Assembly: GCA_964468205.1 (NCBI GenBank) | Contig: CAYXVG010000010.1 | Location: forward strand, 62,001-126,000 | Reading direction: 5' to 3' | DNA from: CAWELS01 sp964468205 | Lineage (GTDB): Bacteria > Acidobacteriota > Terriglobia > Bryobacterales > Bryobacteraceae | Length of the DNA: 64,000 nt | Part shown: positions 33,284 to 41,009 of the stretch, in pieces | Layout of the letters: each line of letters opens with the position of its first letter | How positions within the stretch are numbered: the first letter of the stretch is position 1 | Program-made: the position numbers and the translations under genes | The notes under the pieces: model-generated | The model's database searches: none | What the model was told of the DNA's origin: nothing | What the model saw: only the letters and a program-made list of their open reading frames with translations

Positions 33284-34399
33284 TCAGCGATTCTTCGCCG
33301 GCAGAATCCGGCCTTTGCGGCTAATGTGGAGTTTACGCCCGCGCCAGACAACCGAGTCGCCCCAGAGCCCGGCGGTCCAGACGGCCACACCAAGAAGGTC
33401 GCGTACCGGCATGAGCCAGAAATAGCGGGCGGTGATGGGGCAGCGAAGAACCCCCACGCCAACGATGGTTCCAGCGGCGAGCCGAACTGCAACCGCGGCC
33501 GCCGCGACAAGCACCCAGCCCGCCACTGCGGCCAGCAGGGCCCAGAGCGTGGCATGGGTGAAGATCATGCCCCAGTAGGCCGCGCCCTTCGAGACCCGGA
33601 TCGTGCGCTGCCAGCGGACTTGGTGCAGCCAGGCCTCTTTCCAGGTGGAAGCTGGCAGCGTGGTATCCACAATTGTCCGGGAAAGGTGAACACGGTAACC
33701 CGCGCCGGTGATCCGACTGGCCAGTTGATAGTCGTCCGAAAGGTAGTCTTCGATGGCGGCGAAACCTCCGATTCGGAGGAGTTCCTTGGCCCGAAACACC
33801 AGCGTGGATCCCAAGCCAAAGTCACGCACGCCAACTATCGGCGCCACTAGGACTCCAGGCGCAAAGTCGGTTGCCACGCCCAAGGCTTCCACCCGGCCCG
33901 GCCATCGTGTGGCGCGCCCCCGGTAGAGGCAGGTAACCAGCCCCACGCCTTCGTCTTGAAGCGGCGCGGCCACCTGCCGGAGGTAATTTTCCGGGACGGT
34001 GATATCGCTGTCATTGACGAGGAGGACCGGATATCGGGCCTCGGCGGCCAGGGTCTTAAGAACGGCGACCTTCCGGTTTGGCGTGCTCGCGTGGCAATGA
34101 ATCAGGCGAATCTTTCGCCCTGGAAACGCAGCGATCAGGCGTTCGATCTCGGGAATCGCCGGGTCGTCCGGGTCCGCGACGCCGAAGAGCAGCTCGAATT
34201 CGCCATAGTCCTGAAGTACGTGAGACCGGATGGCCCGGTAGAACTCCGGATCCCGCCCGCGCACCGGCTTCAGAATGGAGATGGGCGGTTCCCAACCGGC
34301 GGCGGGCTCACGTGCCGTCAGGTGGCGAATCGCCGCGTAGACGGTGACAATCTGGTAGGCAACCGCCGCGAAGACCATCGCCAGGAGTAAGTATGTCAT
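33284..34399 (-). CDS. hpnI: Hopanoid-associated glycosyltransferase HpnI (GT2, ceramide-glucosyltransferase-like)
   Basis: 371 residues from the ATG at 34399; a TTG at 34405 is also possible and sits better spaced from GGGAG. An N-terminal membrane helix precedes the GT2 core: PPISILKPVRGRD, LLVNDSDI (metal-binding DxD-like), DYLSDDYQLA and the acceptor-site HQVRWQRTIRVS. Two or more C-terminal membrane segments (ALLAAVAGWVLVAAAAVAVRLA) follow. HpnI adds N-acetylglucosamine to bacteriohopanetetrol in the pathway to hopanoid cyclitol ethers. It is followed by the HExxH gene and preceded by two SMR-like genes and hpnJ. No hpnK deacetylase lies in the window. Confidence 0.85.
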   Translation of the reverse strand: MTYLLLAMVFAAVAYQIVTVYAAIRHLTAREPAAGWEPPISILKPVRGRDPEFYRAIRSHVLQDYGEFELLFGVADPDDPAIPEIERLIAAFPGRKIRLIHCHASTPNRKVAVLKTLAAEARYPVLLVNDSDITVPENYLRQVAAPLQDEGVGLVTCLYRGRATRWPGRVEALGVATDFAPGVLVAPIVGVRDFGLGSTLVFRAKELLRIGGFAAIEDYLSDDYQLASRITGAGYRVHLSRTIVDTTLPASTWKEAWLHQVRWQRTIRVSKGAAYWGMIFTHATLWALLAAVAGWVLVAAAAVAVRLAAGTIVGVGVLRCPITARYFWLMPVRDLLGVAVWTAGLWGDSVVWRGRKLHISRKGRILPAKNR

Positions 34400-34433
34400 G
34401 GCCAACGCAATCTCCCGTCGCGGGGCGGCTGCC

Positions 34434-34796
34434 TCAGAACGATAGCATCGCGACCCCGCATGCTACCAGACCGGCGCCTGCCCAGCGCCTCCAGTTCAAC
34501 TTCTCCTTCAACAGAAAATAGGCGAGGACGGTTTCCAGAACATAGCTTGCAGCGGTGGCCGGAACGGCGAAGCTGAGATCGGCAATTGCAAGCAGCTTCA
34601 GGAACGCAAAGAAAGAGAGCGCCATGAAGACGATCGAGAGAATCAAGTAACGGCGGCGGAGTACCCGCGCCATGATTCTGCCCCAACGTCCTGGCAAGAA
34701 GTCGTCGATCTGCCCGTGCAGCTTCATCTCTCTGCTCTGGAGCAAGTCACTGACAACGGTGGACGTGACCACCAGGGCAACGAGCAGCCACTTCAC
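34434..34796 (-). CDS. SMR/EamA-type four-helix membrane protein, subunit B
   Basis: 120 residues from a GTG that overlaps the stop of the preceding gene (GTGA); a longer upstream reading has no membrane character. Four hydrophobic helices are seen: the N-terminal LLVALVVTSTVVSDLL, YLILSIVFMALSFFAFLKLLAI, a VPATAASYVLETVLAYFLL helix, and WAGAGLVACGVAMLSF. The AGAGLVACGV pattern is typical of the last helix of DMT-superfamily/EamA half-transporters such as ArnE/ArnF and SMR proteins. Overlap with a second, similar protein implies a heterodimer. It lies between hpnJ and hpnI, so cargo may be a hopanoid or its sugar donor; this is inference. Confidence 0.75.
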   Translation of the reverse strand: MKWLLVALVVTSTVVSDLLQSREMKLHGQIDDFLPGRWGRIMARVLRRRYLILSIVFMALSFFAFLKLLAIADLSFAVPATAASYVLETVLAYFLLKEKLNWRRWAGAGLVACGVAMLSF

Positions 34797-35209
34797 GAGC
34801 CTGACTCCTCTCCCGGTGCGGCTGTCTTCGGGGGCGTGGAGCCCACGAGCGCCGTGCCGGCGGCAATTAGCAATGTGCCGGCCCACCTCTGCCAAGACAC
34901 GTCTTCGCCGAGGAAAAGGCGTCCGATGATCGCCGTCAGAACGTACCCGGTCGCCGTTACCGGCAGAACGAAGGTCAAGTCCGCCCGGCTCAGGAGGGTA
35001 AGGCGGGTGAGCAACCAGAGAATCAGAAGGCCGATGCCCAACAGTACCGGGGGCGTGAAGATCGTAGCCAGCATTCCGAAGGCGGATTCAGCCGCCGGAG
35101 ACCGCCTCATTCCCCAGCTCAGGGAGAAGTTTCCGAACACATTCGTCAGGATGACGACGACCGTGAGGGCCAAGGTTTTCGGGCCTATGCGGCCACCGCT
35201 CGAGTCCAT
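34793..35209 (-). CDS. SMR/EamA-type four-helix membrane protein, subunit A
   Basis: 138 residues. Helices are TLALTVVVILTNVFGNFSLSWGM, MLATIFTPPVLLGIGLLILWLLTRLTLLSRAD, a LPVTATGYVLTAIIGRLFLGE helix and RWAGTLLIAAGTALVGS, the same layout as the partner gene. WQRWAGTLLIAAG matches WRRWAGAGLVACG in the partner, so the two are homologous. The ATG shares one base with the hpnJ stop and the stop overlaps the next GTG. The pair resembles heterodimeric SMR-type flippases. Charged C-terminal tail of ~15 residues is extra. Role in hopanoid or glycolipid transport is inferred from context only. Confidence 0.78.
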   Translation of the reverse strand: MDSSGGRIGPKTLALTVVVILTNVFGNFSLSWGMRRSPAAESAFGMLATIFTPPVLLGIGLLILWLLTRLTLLSRADLTFVLPVTATGYVLTAIIGRLFLGEDVSWQRWAGTLLIAAGTALVGSTPPKTAAPGEESGS

Positions 35210-36675
35210 CAGCCGGCTCGTTCTTCAACGGCCCGGCTAGCGCGGGCTTGTTTATGTTCCTTGACGAATCTCTTTCGTTTGGACCGCAGTTCGAGATACT
35301 CGCGGGCTTCCTTGTAAAGGCGTTTTCTCTCGGAGGAATCGAACATGGCGTTCCGCACAATCCGCCAGACAGCCCGCGGACGGAAGTAGTACTCGCCGTA
35401 GAAGGTTTCGACCCAATCCACGAGTTCCGCCCGGTCGAGCCCCGGGTAGATAATGTTAGGCAACTGGTGGCCGCCTTCGTCGGTCATCGAGTCCAAGGTG
35501 ATCAGATCGTTGGTCTTGGCGTAGTCGTAGAACTCGGTGCCGGGATAGGGGTGGGCGATAGAGACCTGGATCGTCTCTGTATCCAATTCCTTCGCGAAAT
35601 CAATCGTGCGGCGAATAGACTCACGCGTCTCTCCGGGAAGGCCGACAATGAAGTCGCCGTGAACCTTCAAGCCTAGCTTGTGGCAGTTCTCGGTGAACCG
35701 GCGCGCCATGTCGATGGTGGCGCCCTTTTTGATGTTCTTGAGAATCTGCGGGTCGCCGGATTCGTAGCCCACAATCATGAGGCGGCAGCCGGCTTCCTTC
35801 ATCGCCTTGAGCGTGTCGAAGTCCGTGGTGACGCGCGAGGTGCATGACCAGGTGAAGTTCAGCGGGCCCAGTTGTTCGCAAATGTCGATGGTGCGGCGCT
35901 TCTGGTAGTTGAACGTGTCGTCGTCGAAGAAGATCTCCCGCAATCCCTCGAAATTCTGGAGTGCCCACCCCACCTCGTTTGCGACGTCCCCGGCCGACCG
36001 GAGACGCCAGCGATGCCCGGAATGTGTCTGCGGCCACAGACAGAACGTACACATTGCCGGACAGCCGCGGGACGAGTAGAGTGCGATGTAGGGGTGTAGC
36101 AGGAACGGGACGTTGTACCGGCGAAAATCGAGATCGCGCCGGTAGATCTTAGTGGCCCAGGGCAGAGCGTCCAGGTCTTCAATGGGTGCGGCGTCGGGAT
36201 TGTGCACGATCCCGCCGTTGCGCCGGTAGCTTGCGCCGGGCAACTCCTCCAGGGGTTTTCCCTTGGCGTAGTCGACAATCTGATAATCGAACTCCTTCCG
36301 CACAACGAAGTCAATCACCTTCGTATCGCGCAGGCCGCCCTCCGGATCGGTGGTGACCGGGGGGCCTACGAAGCAAACCTTCAGCTTGGGGTTCGCATCC
36401 TTCATCCGCTCCGCCAGGGCGACATCGACGTAGTACCCGGGAGTGGAGGTGAACAGCACCAGCAATTCAAATTCCCGTGCCAGGGCGACCGTCTCGGAGA
36501 TGCTGATTTTGTGAGGCGGAGCGTCCACCACTTTGCTATCCGGCAGCATTCCGGCCGGATAGCACAACCAGACGGGATACCAGTAGGATTCGATCTCTCT
36601 GGTCGCCGGCCAACGCGAACTTGCGCCGCCATCGAAGTTCTCAAATGAAGGGGGGTTCAAAAACAGTGTTCGCAT
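35209..36675 (-). CDS. hpnJ: Hopanoid biosynthesis radical SAM protein HpnJ
   Basis: 488 residues from the ATG at 36675, with AAGGAAA ~8 bases upstream. The start MRTLFLNPPSFENFDGGASSR is characteristic of HpnJ. An N-terminal B12-binding-like Rossmann domain (ISISETVALAREFELLVLFTSTPGY) is followed by the radical-SAM cluster motif SSRGCPAMCTFCLWPQ (Cx3Cx2C), IFFDDDTFNYQ, VGYESGDPQILKN and FIVGLPGETRESIRR. HpnJ is required to contract the sugar ring of glucosaminyl-bacteriohopanetetrol to the cyclitol ether in Burkholderia and relatives. It is the first gene of a five-gene minus-strand cluster with a one-base overlap to the first SMR-like gene. Confidence 0.9.
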   Translation of the reverse strand: MRTLFLNPPSFENFDGGASSRWPATREIESYWYPVWLCYPAGMLPDSKVVDAPPHKISISETVALAREFELLVLFTSTPGYYVDVALAERMKDANPKLKVCFVGPPVTTDPEGGLRDTKVIDFVVRKEFDYQIVDYAKGKPLEELPGASYRRNGGIVHNPDAAPIEDLDALPWATKIYRRDLDFRRYNVPFLLHPYIALYSSRGCPAMCTFCLWPQTHSGHRWRLRSAGDVANEVGWALQNFEGLREIFFDDDTFNYQKRRTIDICEQLGPLNFTWSCTSRVTTDFDTLKAMKEAGCRLMIVGYESGDPQILKNIKKGATIDMARRFTENCHKLGLKVHGDFIVGLPGETRESIRRTIDFAKELDTETIQVSIAHPYPGTEFYDYAKTNDLITLDSMTDEGGHQLPNIIYPGLDRAELVDWVETFYGEYYFRPRAVWRIVRNAMFDSSERKRLYKEAREYLELRSKRKRFVKEHKQARASRAVEERAG

Positions 36676-36783
36676 GCGCGCTTTCCTTGAGCTTACGCTG
36701 CGCACATGAGGCGGAGCAAGGAGCGGAGAGGCGTATCCTCCCGGCGTTACAAATCTCGCAGCGTGATAAGAGTCGAATGCGGC

Positions 36784-37536
36784 TTATTGAGCCGCGACTC
36801 CAGAATCCCCGACTTGAGCGGCTATTTGCGCATCCTCCTCAAGAAAGCAGTAGTCGTTGAACTGGACTCTGATCTCCGCGGTTCCGACCAAGCGCGTGCG
36901 GATTTGACTCTCAATCTTCGACGGTACGGCGACGCCGTCAATCATCCGGTAATCCTTGATGAAGTCGACGCGTTTCAGGAACACCGATGGTGTTTTTACC
37001 ATGCGCCCGGATTCGCGGACCGGCATTCCGGTGTCGGCGTGGAGCCAGAGCCAGCCCTCGTAGAGTCCGATGCGTTTTGAGCGGGGCTTCAACTCGAACA
37101 GATGCAGTGTCCAGTCTCCGGAACCATAGCGCCCCCAATAGATGAATTTGTAGTTCTCGGTATTGATGGCGAGGTTGTTACGGGTGACGGTATCGGAAGA
37201 CTTCACTTCGGCCTCGATGTAACGGGCGATCACATCCTTCTTCACCATATTGTCGCCTTCAAAGCCCAAGATCTTATAGGTGATCTTTCCGAACTCGGAA
37301 ACCTTGCGCAGGGCCCGCATCACTCCATGTTTTTGGATGTCCCGAAGGTTCGCCTCAATATCCACGGTCATCTGGACGTCGCGGAGGGTCATCCGCTGTT
37401 CGCGGCTGTTCTCAAGATACTGGTTCAGGGCATCGCCGCCCGGCTTCGGCTTCTCGGCCGGTTCAGCGAATAAGCCGGGAACAGAAATCGCAAATACCAG
37501 TGCTATGAGTGTGCGAACCGACAAGGCAAACCTCAA
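36784..37536 (-). CDS. Secreted LolA-like protein of unknown function
   Basis: 250 residues with a signal peptide (LSVRTLIALVFAISVPGLFA). The body reads like a LolA/RseB-type half-barrel: a helix with ALNQYLENSREQRMTLRDVQM, strands VDIEANLRDIQKHGVM and FEGDNMVKKDVIARYIEAEV, and the hairpin GWLWLHADTGMPVRESGRMVKTPSVFLKRVDFIKDYRMI-type end. In related folds this cavity holds lipoprotein acyl chains, but no partner genes are near. The sequence is not close enough to name. It lies 108 bp upstream of hpnJ on the same strand and is divergent from the thioesterase. Confidence 0.65.
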   Translation of the reverse strand: MRFALSVRTLIALVFAISVPGLFAEPAEKPKPGGDALNQYLENSREQRMTLRDVQMTVDIEANLRDIQKHGVMRALRKVSEFGKITYKILGFEGDNMVKKDVIARYIEAEVKSSDTVTRNNLAINTENYKFIYWGRYGSGDWTLHLFELKPRSKRIGLYEGWLWLHADTGMPVRESGRMVKTPSVFLKRVDFIKDYRMIDGVAVPSKIESQIRTRLVGTAEIRVQFNDYCFLEEDAQIAAQVGDSGVAAQ

Positions 37537-37677
37537 ACATCTCTTCGGCCGCGGACCAGCGCTGGCTGACCCGCATCTTCAGAATACTCTACCAAATCTA
37601 TAAGATGCTGCACATCTGCATCCGTTTCGCAGAGATTCCGAGCCAGGCGTGGCTGGCGTGAGCTAACATGGATTTCT

Positions 37678-38079
37678 ATGGTTTCCGTTCCGATCGGCGC
37701 AGCGGGGAAGCTCAATCTCCTCGTGACCGGAGAGTTTGCCGTCGACTTCATGGGCCACGACGGCGCGCGCGTGCTGGCCACTCCCTTTTTGATCGGGTAC
37801 CTGGAACTGGCGGCGAGAAACGCCGTGAAAGATCATCTCGATGACGGTCTCGACACTGTGGGGACCCACGTTGATGTTCGTCATCTCGCCCCGACGCCCT
37901 TGGGCATGAGCGTCACCTTTCACGCGGAGGTCACCCGGGTGGATAATCGCCGCATAGTCTATCGAATATGGGCAGAAGACGAGGACGAGAAGGTTGCCGA
38001 AGGGGTCCATGAAAGGTTCGTTGTGGATGTCGGCCGATTCGGCGAGAAGGTAAGCGCCAAGGCCCGGCGAAACCGGTAG
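37678..38079 (+). CDS. FlK-type hotdog thioesterase
   Basis: 133 residues. The hotdog fold and FlK-like pattern are VTGEFAVDFMGHDGARVLATPFLIGYLELAARNAVKDHLDDGLDTVGTHVDVRHLAPTPLGMSVTF, given here in parts: the Thr of ATPFLIGYLE and the Glu/His region of TVGTHVDVRHLAP are the usual catalytic surroundings. Fluoroacetyl-CoA thioesterases of this type, and many relatives, hydrolyse acyl-CoA thioesters of unknown identity. It sits 37 bp before the rhamnose-isomerase gene on the same strand, so it may be co-transcribed, but the link is unclear. Confidence 0.75.
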   Translation: MVSVPIGAAGKLNLLVTGEFAVDFMGHDGARVLATPFLIGYLELAARNAVKDHLDDGLDTVGTHVDVRHLAPTPLGMSVTFHAEVTRVDNRRIVYRIWAEDEDEKVAEGVHERFVVDVGRFGEKVSAKARRNR

Positions 38080-38116
38080 CGCGTGGCGGAAGCCAGATAA
38101 TGAGATTGAGGTATAC

Positions 38117-39307
38117 ATGACCGCAAAGCATGAAGAAACAATCTGGAAGAGTCTGGACGCGTTTGAGATTGAGATTCCGTCTTGGGGCTTCGCGCAAACC
38201 GGGACCCGATTCGGCAAATTCATCCAGCCGGGTGCGGCCGTTACCATCGAACACAAGATGAGCGACGCCGGCCAGGTGCACAAGCTCACCGGGTGCTGCC
38301 CCGCGGTAGCTGTCCATGTACTTTGGGACTTCCCGCAGGGGAAGGCGAGCGCGGGGGAAGTGGGAGCACTCGCTATGCGGTACGGAGTTCGGGTGGGCGC
38401 CATTAATCCCAACGTGTTTGAGGGACAGGAGTACAAGCACGGATCTCTCGGCAGCCCGGACTCGCAGGTGCGGGAGCGGGCACTGCAGCACATTCTCGAT
38501 TCGATCGATATTGCCACCGAGGTCGGCAGCAGCGATATTTCTCTTTGGTTTGGCGATGGCTCCAGCTATCCGGGGACGGCGAACATCCGCCACCGCCGCG
38601 AATGGTTCGAACAGGGGCTGCGGGCCGCTCACGAGCGGCTGGTGCGCGGCGAACGGCTGCTGATAGAGTACAAGCCCTTCGAGCCTGCGTTCTATCACAC
38701 CGACATTGCCGACTGGGGCATGGCGCTGTTGCTGGCGCGGGCGGCGGGGACGCAAGCCAAGGTGCTCGTCGACACGGGGCATCACTACCACGCGCAGAAC
38801 ATCGAACAGATCGTCGCGTGGCTGCTCCATGACGATATGCTCGGCGGATTCCACTTCAATGACCGGCACTACGCCGATGACGACCTGACCATTGCCTCGG
38901 TTCACCCCTACCAGTTGTTTCGCATCTTCCACGAGATCCAGCACTATTGCTGGGAAACCGGGGCGCAGCCCGCCATCAGCTACATGATCGATCAGAGCCA
39001 CAACCTCAAACCGAAGATCGAGGAGACGATTCAGACAGTTACAACGGCGCAGGAGATCTTCGTAAAAGCCTCGATGGTGGATCACGAAAGCATTGCCGTA
39101 CACCAGGCCCGGTGTAATCTCGTGGATGCAGAGGAGTGCCTTAAGGACGCCTTCGCGACTGATGTGCGGCCGGCAGTCAAGGCGTGGCGGCGATCCAAGG
39201 GATTGCCGGAGAATCCGCTGGCGGCCTACCGGGAAAGCGGCTATCAAAACAGGATCGACGCGGAACGCGCCGAGGCCAACGCAGGAGCGATATCGAGTTA
39301 TGCCTGA
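38117..39307 (+). CDS. rhaI: L-rhamnose isomerase, RhaI-type
   Basis: 396 residues with GAGG five bases before the ATG. It is a TIM-barrel sugar isomerase of the Pseudomonas stutzeri RhaI kind rather than the E. coli RhaA kind. Metal and substrate motifs include DISLWFGDGSSYPG, LLIEYKPFEPAFYHTDIADWG, VLVDTGHHYHAQNIEQ, GFHFNDRHYADDDL, and LQ/ISYMIDQSHNLKPKIE. Such enzymes interconvert L-rhamnose and L-rhamnulose, often with broad aldose specificity. It overlaps the following cupin gene by eight bases. A kinase or aldolase for rhamnose is not visible nearby, so the exact sugar is uncertain. Confidence 0.8.
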   Translation: MTAKHEETIWKSLDAFEIEIPSWGFAQTGTRFGKFIQPGAAVTIEHKMSDAGQVHKLTGCCPAVAVHVLWDFPQGKASAGEVGALAMRYGVRVGAINPNVFEGQEYKHGSLGSPDSQVRERALQHILDSIDIATEVGSSDISLWFGDGSSYPGTANIRHRREWFEQGLRAAHERLVRGERLLIEYKPFEPAFYHTDIADWGMALLLARAAGTQAKVLVDTGHHYHAQNIEQIVAWLLHDDMLGGFHFNDRHYADDDLTIASVHPYQLFRIFHEIQHYCWETGAQPAISYMIDQSHNLKPKIEETIQTVTTAQEIFVKASMVDHESIAVHQARCNLVDAEECLKDAFATDVRPAVKAWRRSKGLPENPLAAYRESGYQNRIDAERAEANAGAISSYA

Positions 39308-39665
39308 GACTACCAATGCAGGAAAGATCCTGGTTCGCCACGAAGGCGAAGCACCCATGGAGCGGAGCACTTGCGGCTGGAGGCACCGGCTTATCAGCCG
39401 GGAAGACGTTGATGTTTCCGCCTGGGCTCACGCCGTGGATATTGATGGTGCAAAACCTCACTACCACAAGCGCGGAACCGAGCTTTACTATGTGCTCGAG
39501 GGTGAAGGGTCGGTGGTGCTCGATGGCATCGAGCAGCCGGTGCGAAAGGGGTCCATCGTACACATCCCGCCGGGCGTGGTCCACGGCGCGAAAGGACGCA
39601 TGCGGGTGCTGGTGGTTGGGATTCCCGACATCGCCGACGATGACCTTTTCTTCCCCGACGAGTAG
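39300..39665 (+). CDS. Small cupin-fold protein
   Basis: 121 residues from the ATG at 39300, which overlaps the rhaI stop; the longer frame upstream runs in a different phase inside rhaI and is not credible. The single-domain cupin motifs are PHYHKRGTELYYVLEGEG (G(X)5HXH(X)3,4E-type) and KGSIVHIPPGVVHGAKG, which place His, His, Glu and His metal ligands. Cupins of this size act as sugar isomerases, dioxygenases or sensors. With rhaI it is presumably sugar-related, but the chemistry is open. Confidence 0.83.
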   Translation: MPETTNAGKILVRHEGEAPMERSTCGWRHRLISREDVDVSAWAHAVDIDGAKPHYHKRGTELYYVLEGEGSVVLDGIEQPVRKGSIVHIPPGVVHGAKGRMRVLVVGIPDIADDDLFFPDE

Positions 39666-39709
39666 GCGAGAGGTCCAGAACCGGACGACTTGCGGTCCAC
39701 TTGTAGTGC

Positions 39710-40951
39710 TCAGACCTCGCTGACGCGGCGGACGACGTTTGGATGCTCCCAGACCTCGGGCTTTACCTGCATCCCAAAGCCAGGCAGTTCCGGCGCGGCG
39801 ATGGTTCCGTTTTCCGGAATGATCGGATTATCGAGCATTTGGAGCCAGTCTTTTTCGTAGAAGCGCTGGCAGCTTTCCTGGATCCAGACGTTCGTCAGCG
39901 CCGTGGTGAGGTGGCTCGAGGAGTAGAACAATAAGGGACCGCCCGCTGTGTGCGGAGCAACAGGCAGTTGATACGCATTGGCCGTATTCGCTATTTTCCG
40001 CGCCTCGCTTAATCCGCCGGCCCAGCACAGATCGAACATGATGTAATTCGCTGCCCTGGATTCCAGCAGTTGCTGGAAAGGCATCTGACCGGCCATGCGT
40101 TCGCTGATCGTCAGCGGAAGGGATGTGGCATCCGCTAGCTGCCGGTATTGGTCGAAGTTACCCGGCAGCAGCATATCTTCGAGCCACATCGGTTTGTACG
40201 GTTCGAGCGCCTTGGCGATGCGTATGGCCGCGGGGAGGTTCCAGAGACTGTGGAATTCCAGCAGGATCTCAATCTCCTCCCCAAACTCATCGCGCAGTTT
40301 GCGGACGGGGAAGAGAGCCTGCTCAATGTCGGCCGGGGTGATAAATTGCCGCCCGTTGCGTCGCGCGGCGCCGTCAAAGGGCCAAATTTTGATGGCGGTG
40401 ACACCATAGCGGTCTCTCACCTCGCGCATGATCTTCTCTGGCTCCTTATTGAAATCATGGCGCAGGGGGAAGCAGGTGTTGTAGACCCGCACACGCGGGT
40501 TCGACTTTCCTCCGATCAGTTGGTAGACGGGAGCGTTTAGCAGCTTGCCGAGAAGGTCCCAAAGTGCGAGATCAACTGCGCTCATGACCCGGATCTCGGT
40601 CCCGCCCATGATGCGGAAGTCGAAGTCATGGTACATGTCGGCCCAAATCCTCTCGATGTTCCGCGGGTCCTTGCCCAGCAGGAAGCGGGTAGCGCGGGTG
40701 TGAATCAACGAAGCTTCCGTTTCGCCGTACGGGTAGGTTTCGCCAAGCCCCCAGACCCCTGCGTCGGTGTGAACGCGGACCCAGGTCCAGTGAGGCCAGA
40801 ACGGGGCGTCATCCCTGCTCTTCCACCAAAACGTTTCGATTCTGGTGATTTTCGCGGGTGGCGCTTGCTGAGCAGTGAGCGCTTGCAGGGGCCGCAAGAG
40901 AGGCAGCGACAGCGCGGAGAGAAAGGAGCGGCGGCGAACTGATTGCATCAT
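39710..40951 (-). CDS. Enolase-superfamily (mandelate racemase/MLE) enzyme, Tat-like leader
   Basis: 413 residues from the ATG at 40951, chosen because it opens a twin-arginine-like leader (QSVRRRSFLSALSLPLL); the longer frame upstream is rich in basic shadow sequence. The capping domain (WVRVHTDAGVWGLGETYPYG) is followed by the barrel: GVTAIKIWPFDGAA (catalytic Lys), LLEFHSLWNLPAAIRIAKAL, WLEDMLLPGN, TISERMAGQMP (metal-binding Glu series), and APHTAGGPLLFYSSSHLT, with the general acid/base His. It is an acid-sugar dehydratase or related enzyme, if exported acting in the periplasm. It converges with the cupin gene and precedes NYN by 58 bp. Confidence 0.85.
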   Translation of the reverse strand: MMQSVRRRSFLSALSLPLLRPLQALTAQQAPPAKITRIETFWWKSRDDAPFWPHWTWVRVHTDAGVWGLGETYPYGETEASLIHTRATRFLLGKDPRNIERIWADMYHDFDFRIMGGTEIRVMSAVDLALWDLLGKLLNAPVYQLIGGKSNPRVRVYNTCFPLRHDFNKEPEKIMREVRDRYGVTAIKIWPFDGAARRNGRQFITPADIEQALFPVRKLRDEFGEEIEILLEFHSLWNLPAAIRIAKALEPYKPMWLEDMLLPGNFDQYRQLADATSLPLTISERMAGQMPFQQLLESRAANYIMFDLCWAGGLSEARKIANTANAYQLPVAPHTAGGPLLFYSSSHLTTALTNVWIQESCQRFYEKDWLQMLDNPIIPENGTIAAPELPGFGMQVKPEVWEHPNVVRRVSEV

Positions 40952-41009
40952 CGCCCACAGTCTAATCGCACTTGGGCGGCCGGCGCAACGGCGGTTTCCT
41001 TTCGTGTTT

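Noticed and set aside
37931..39370. 479-codon open frame on the minus strand
   Set aside because: It is antisense to rhaI. The rhaI frame shows metal-site motifs and a good ribosome site; the minus frame has no recognisable motif and arises from GC-rich third positions.
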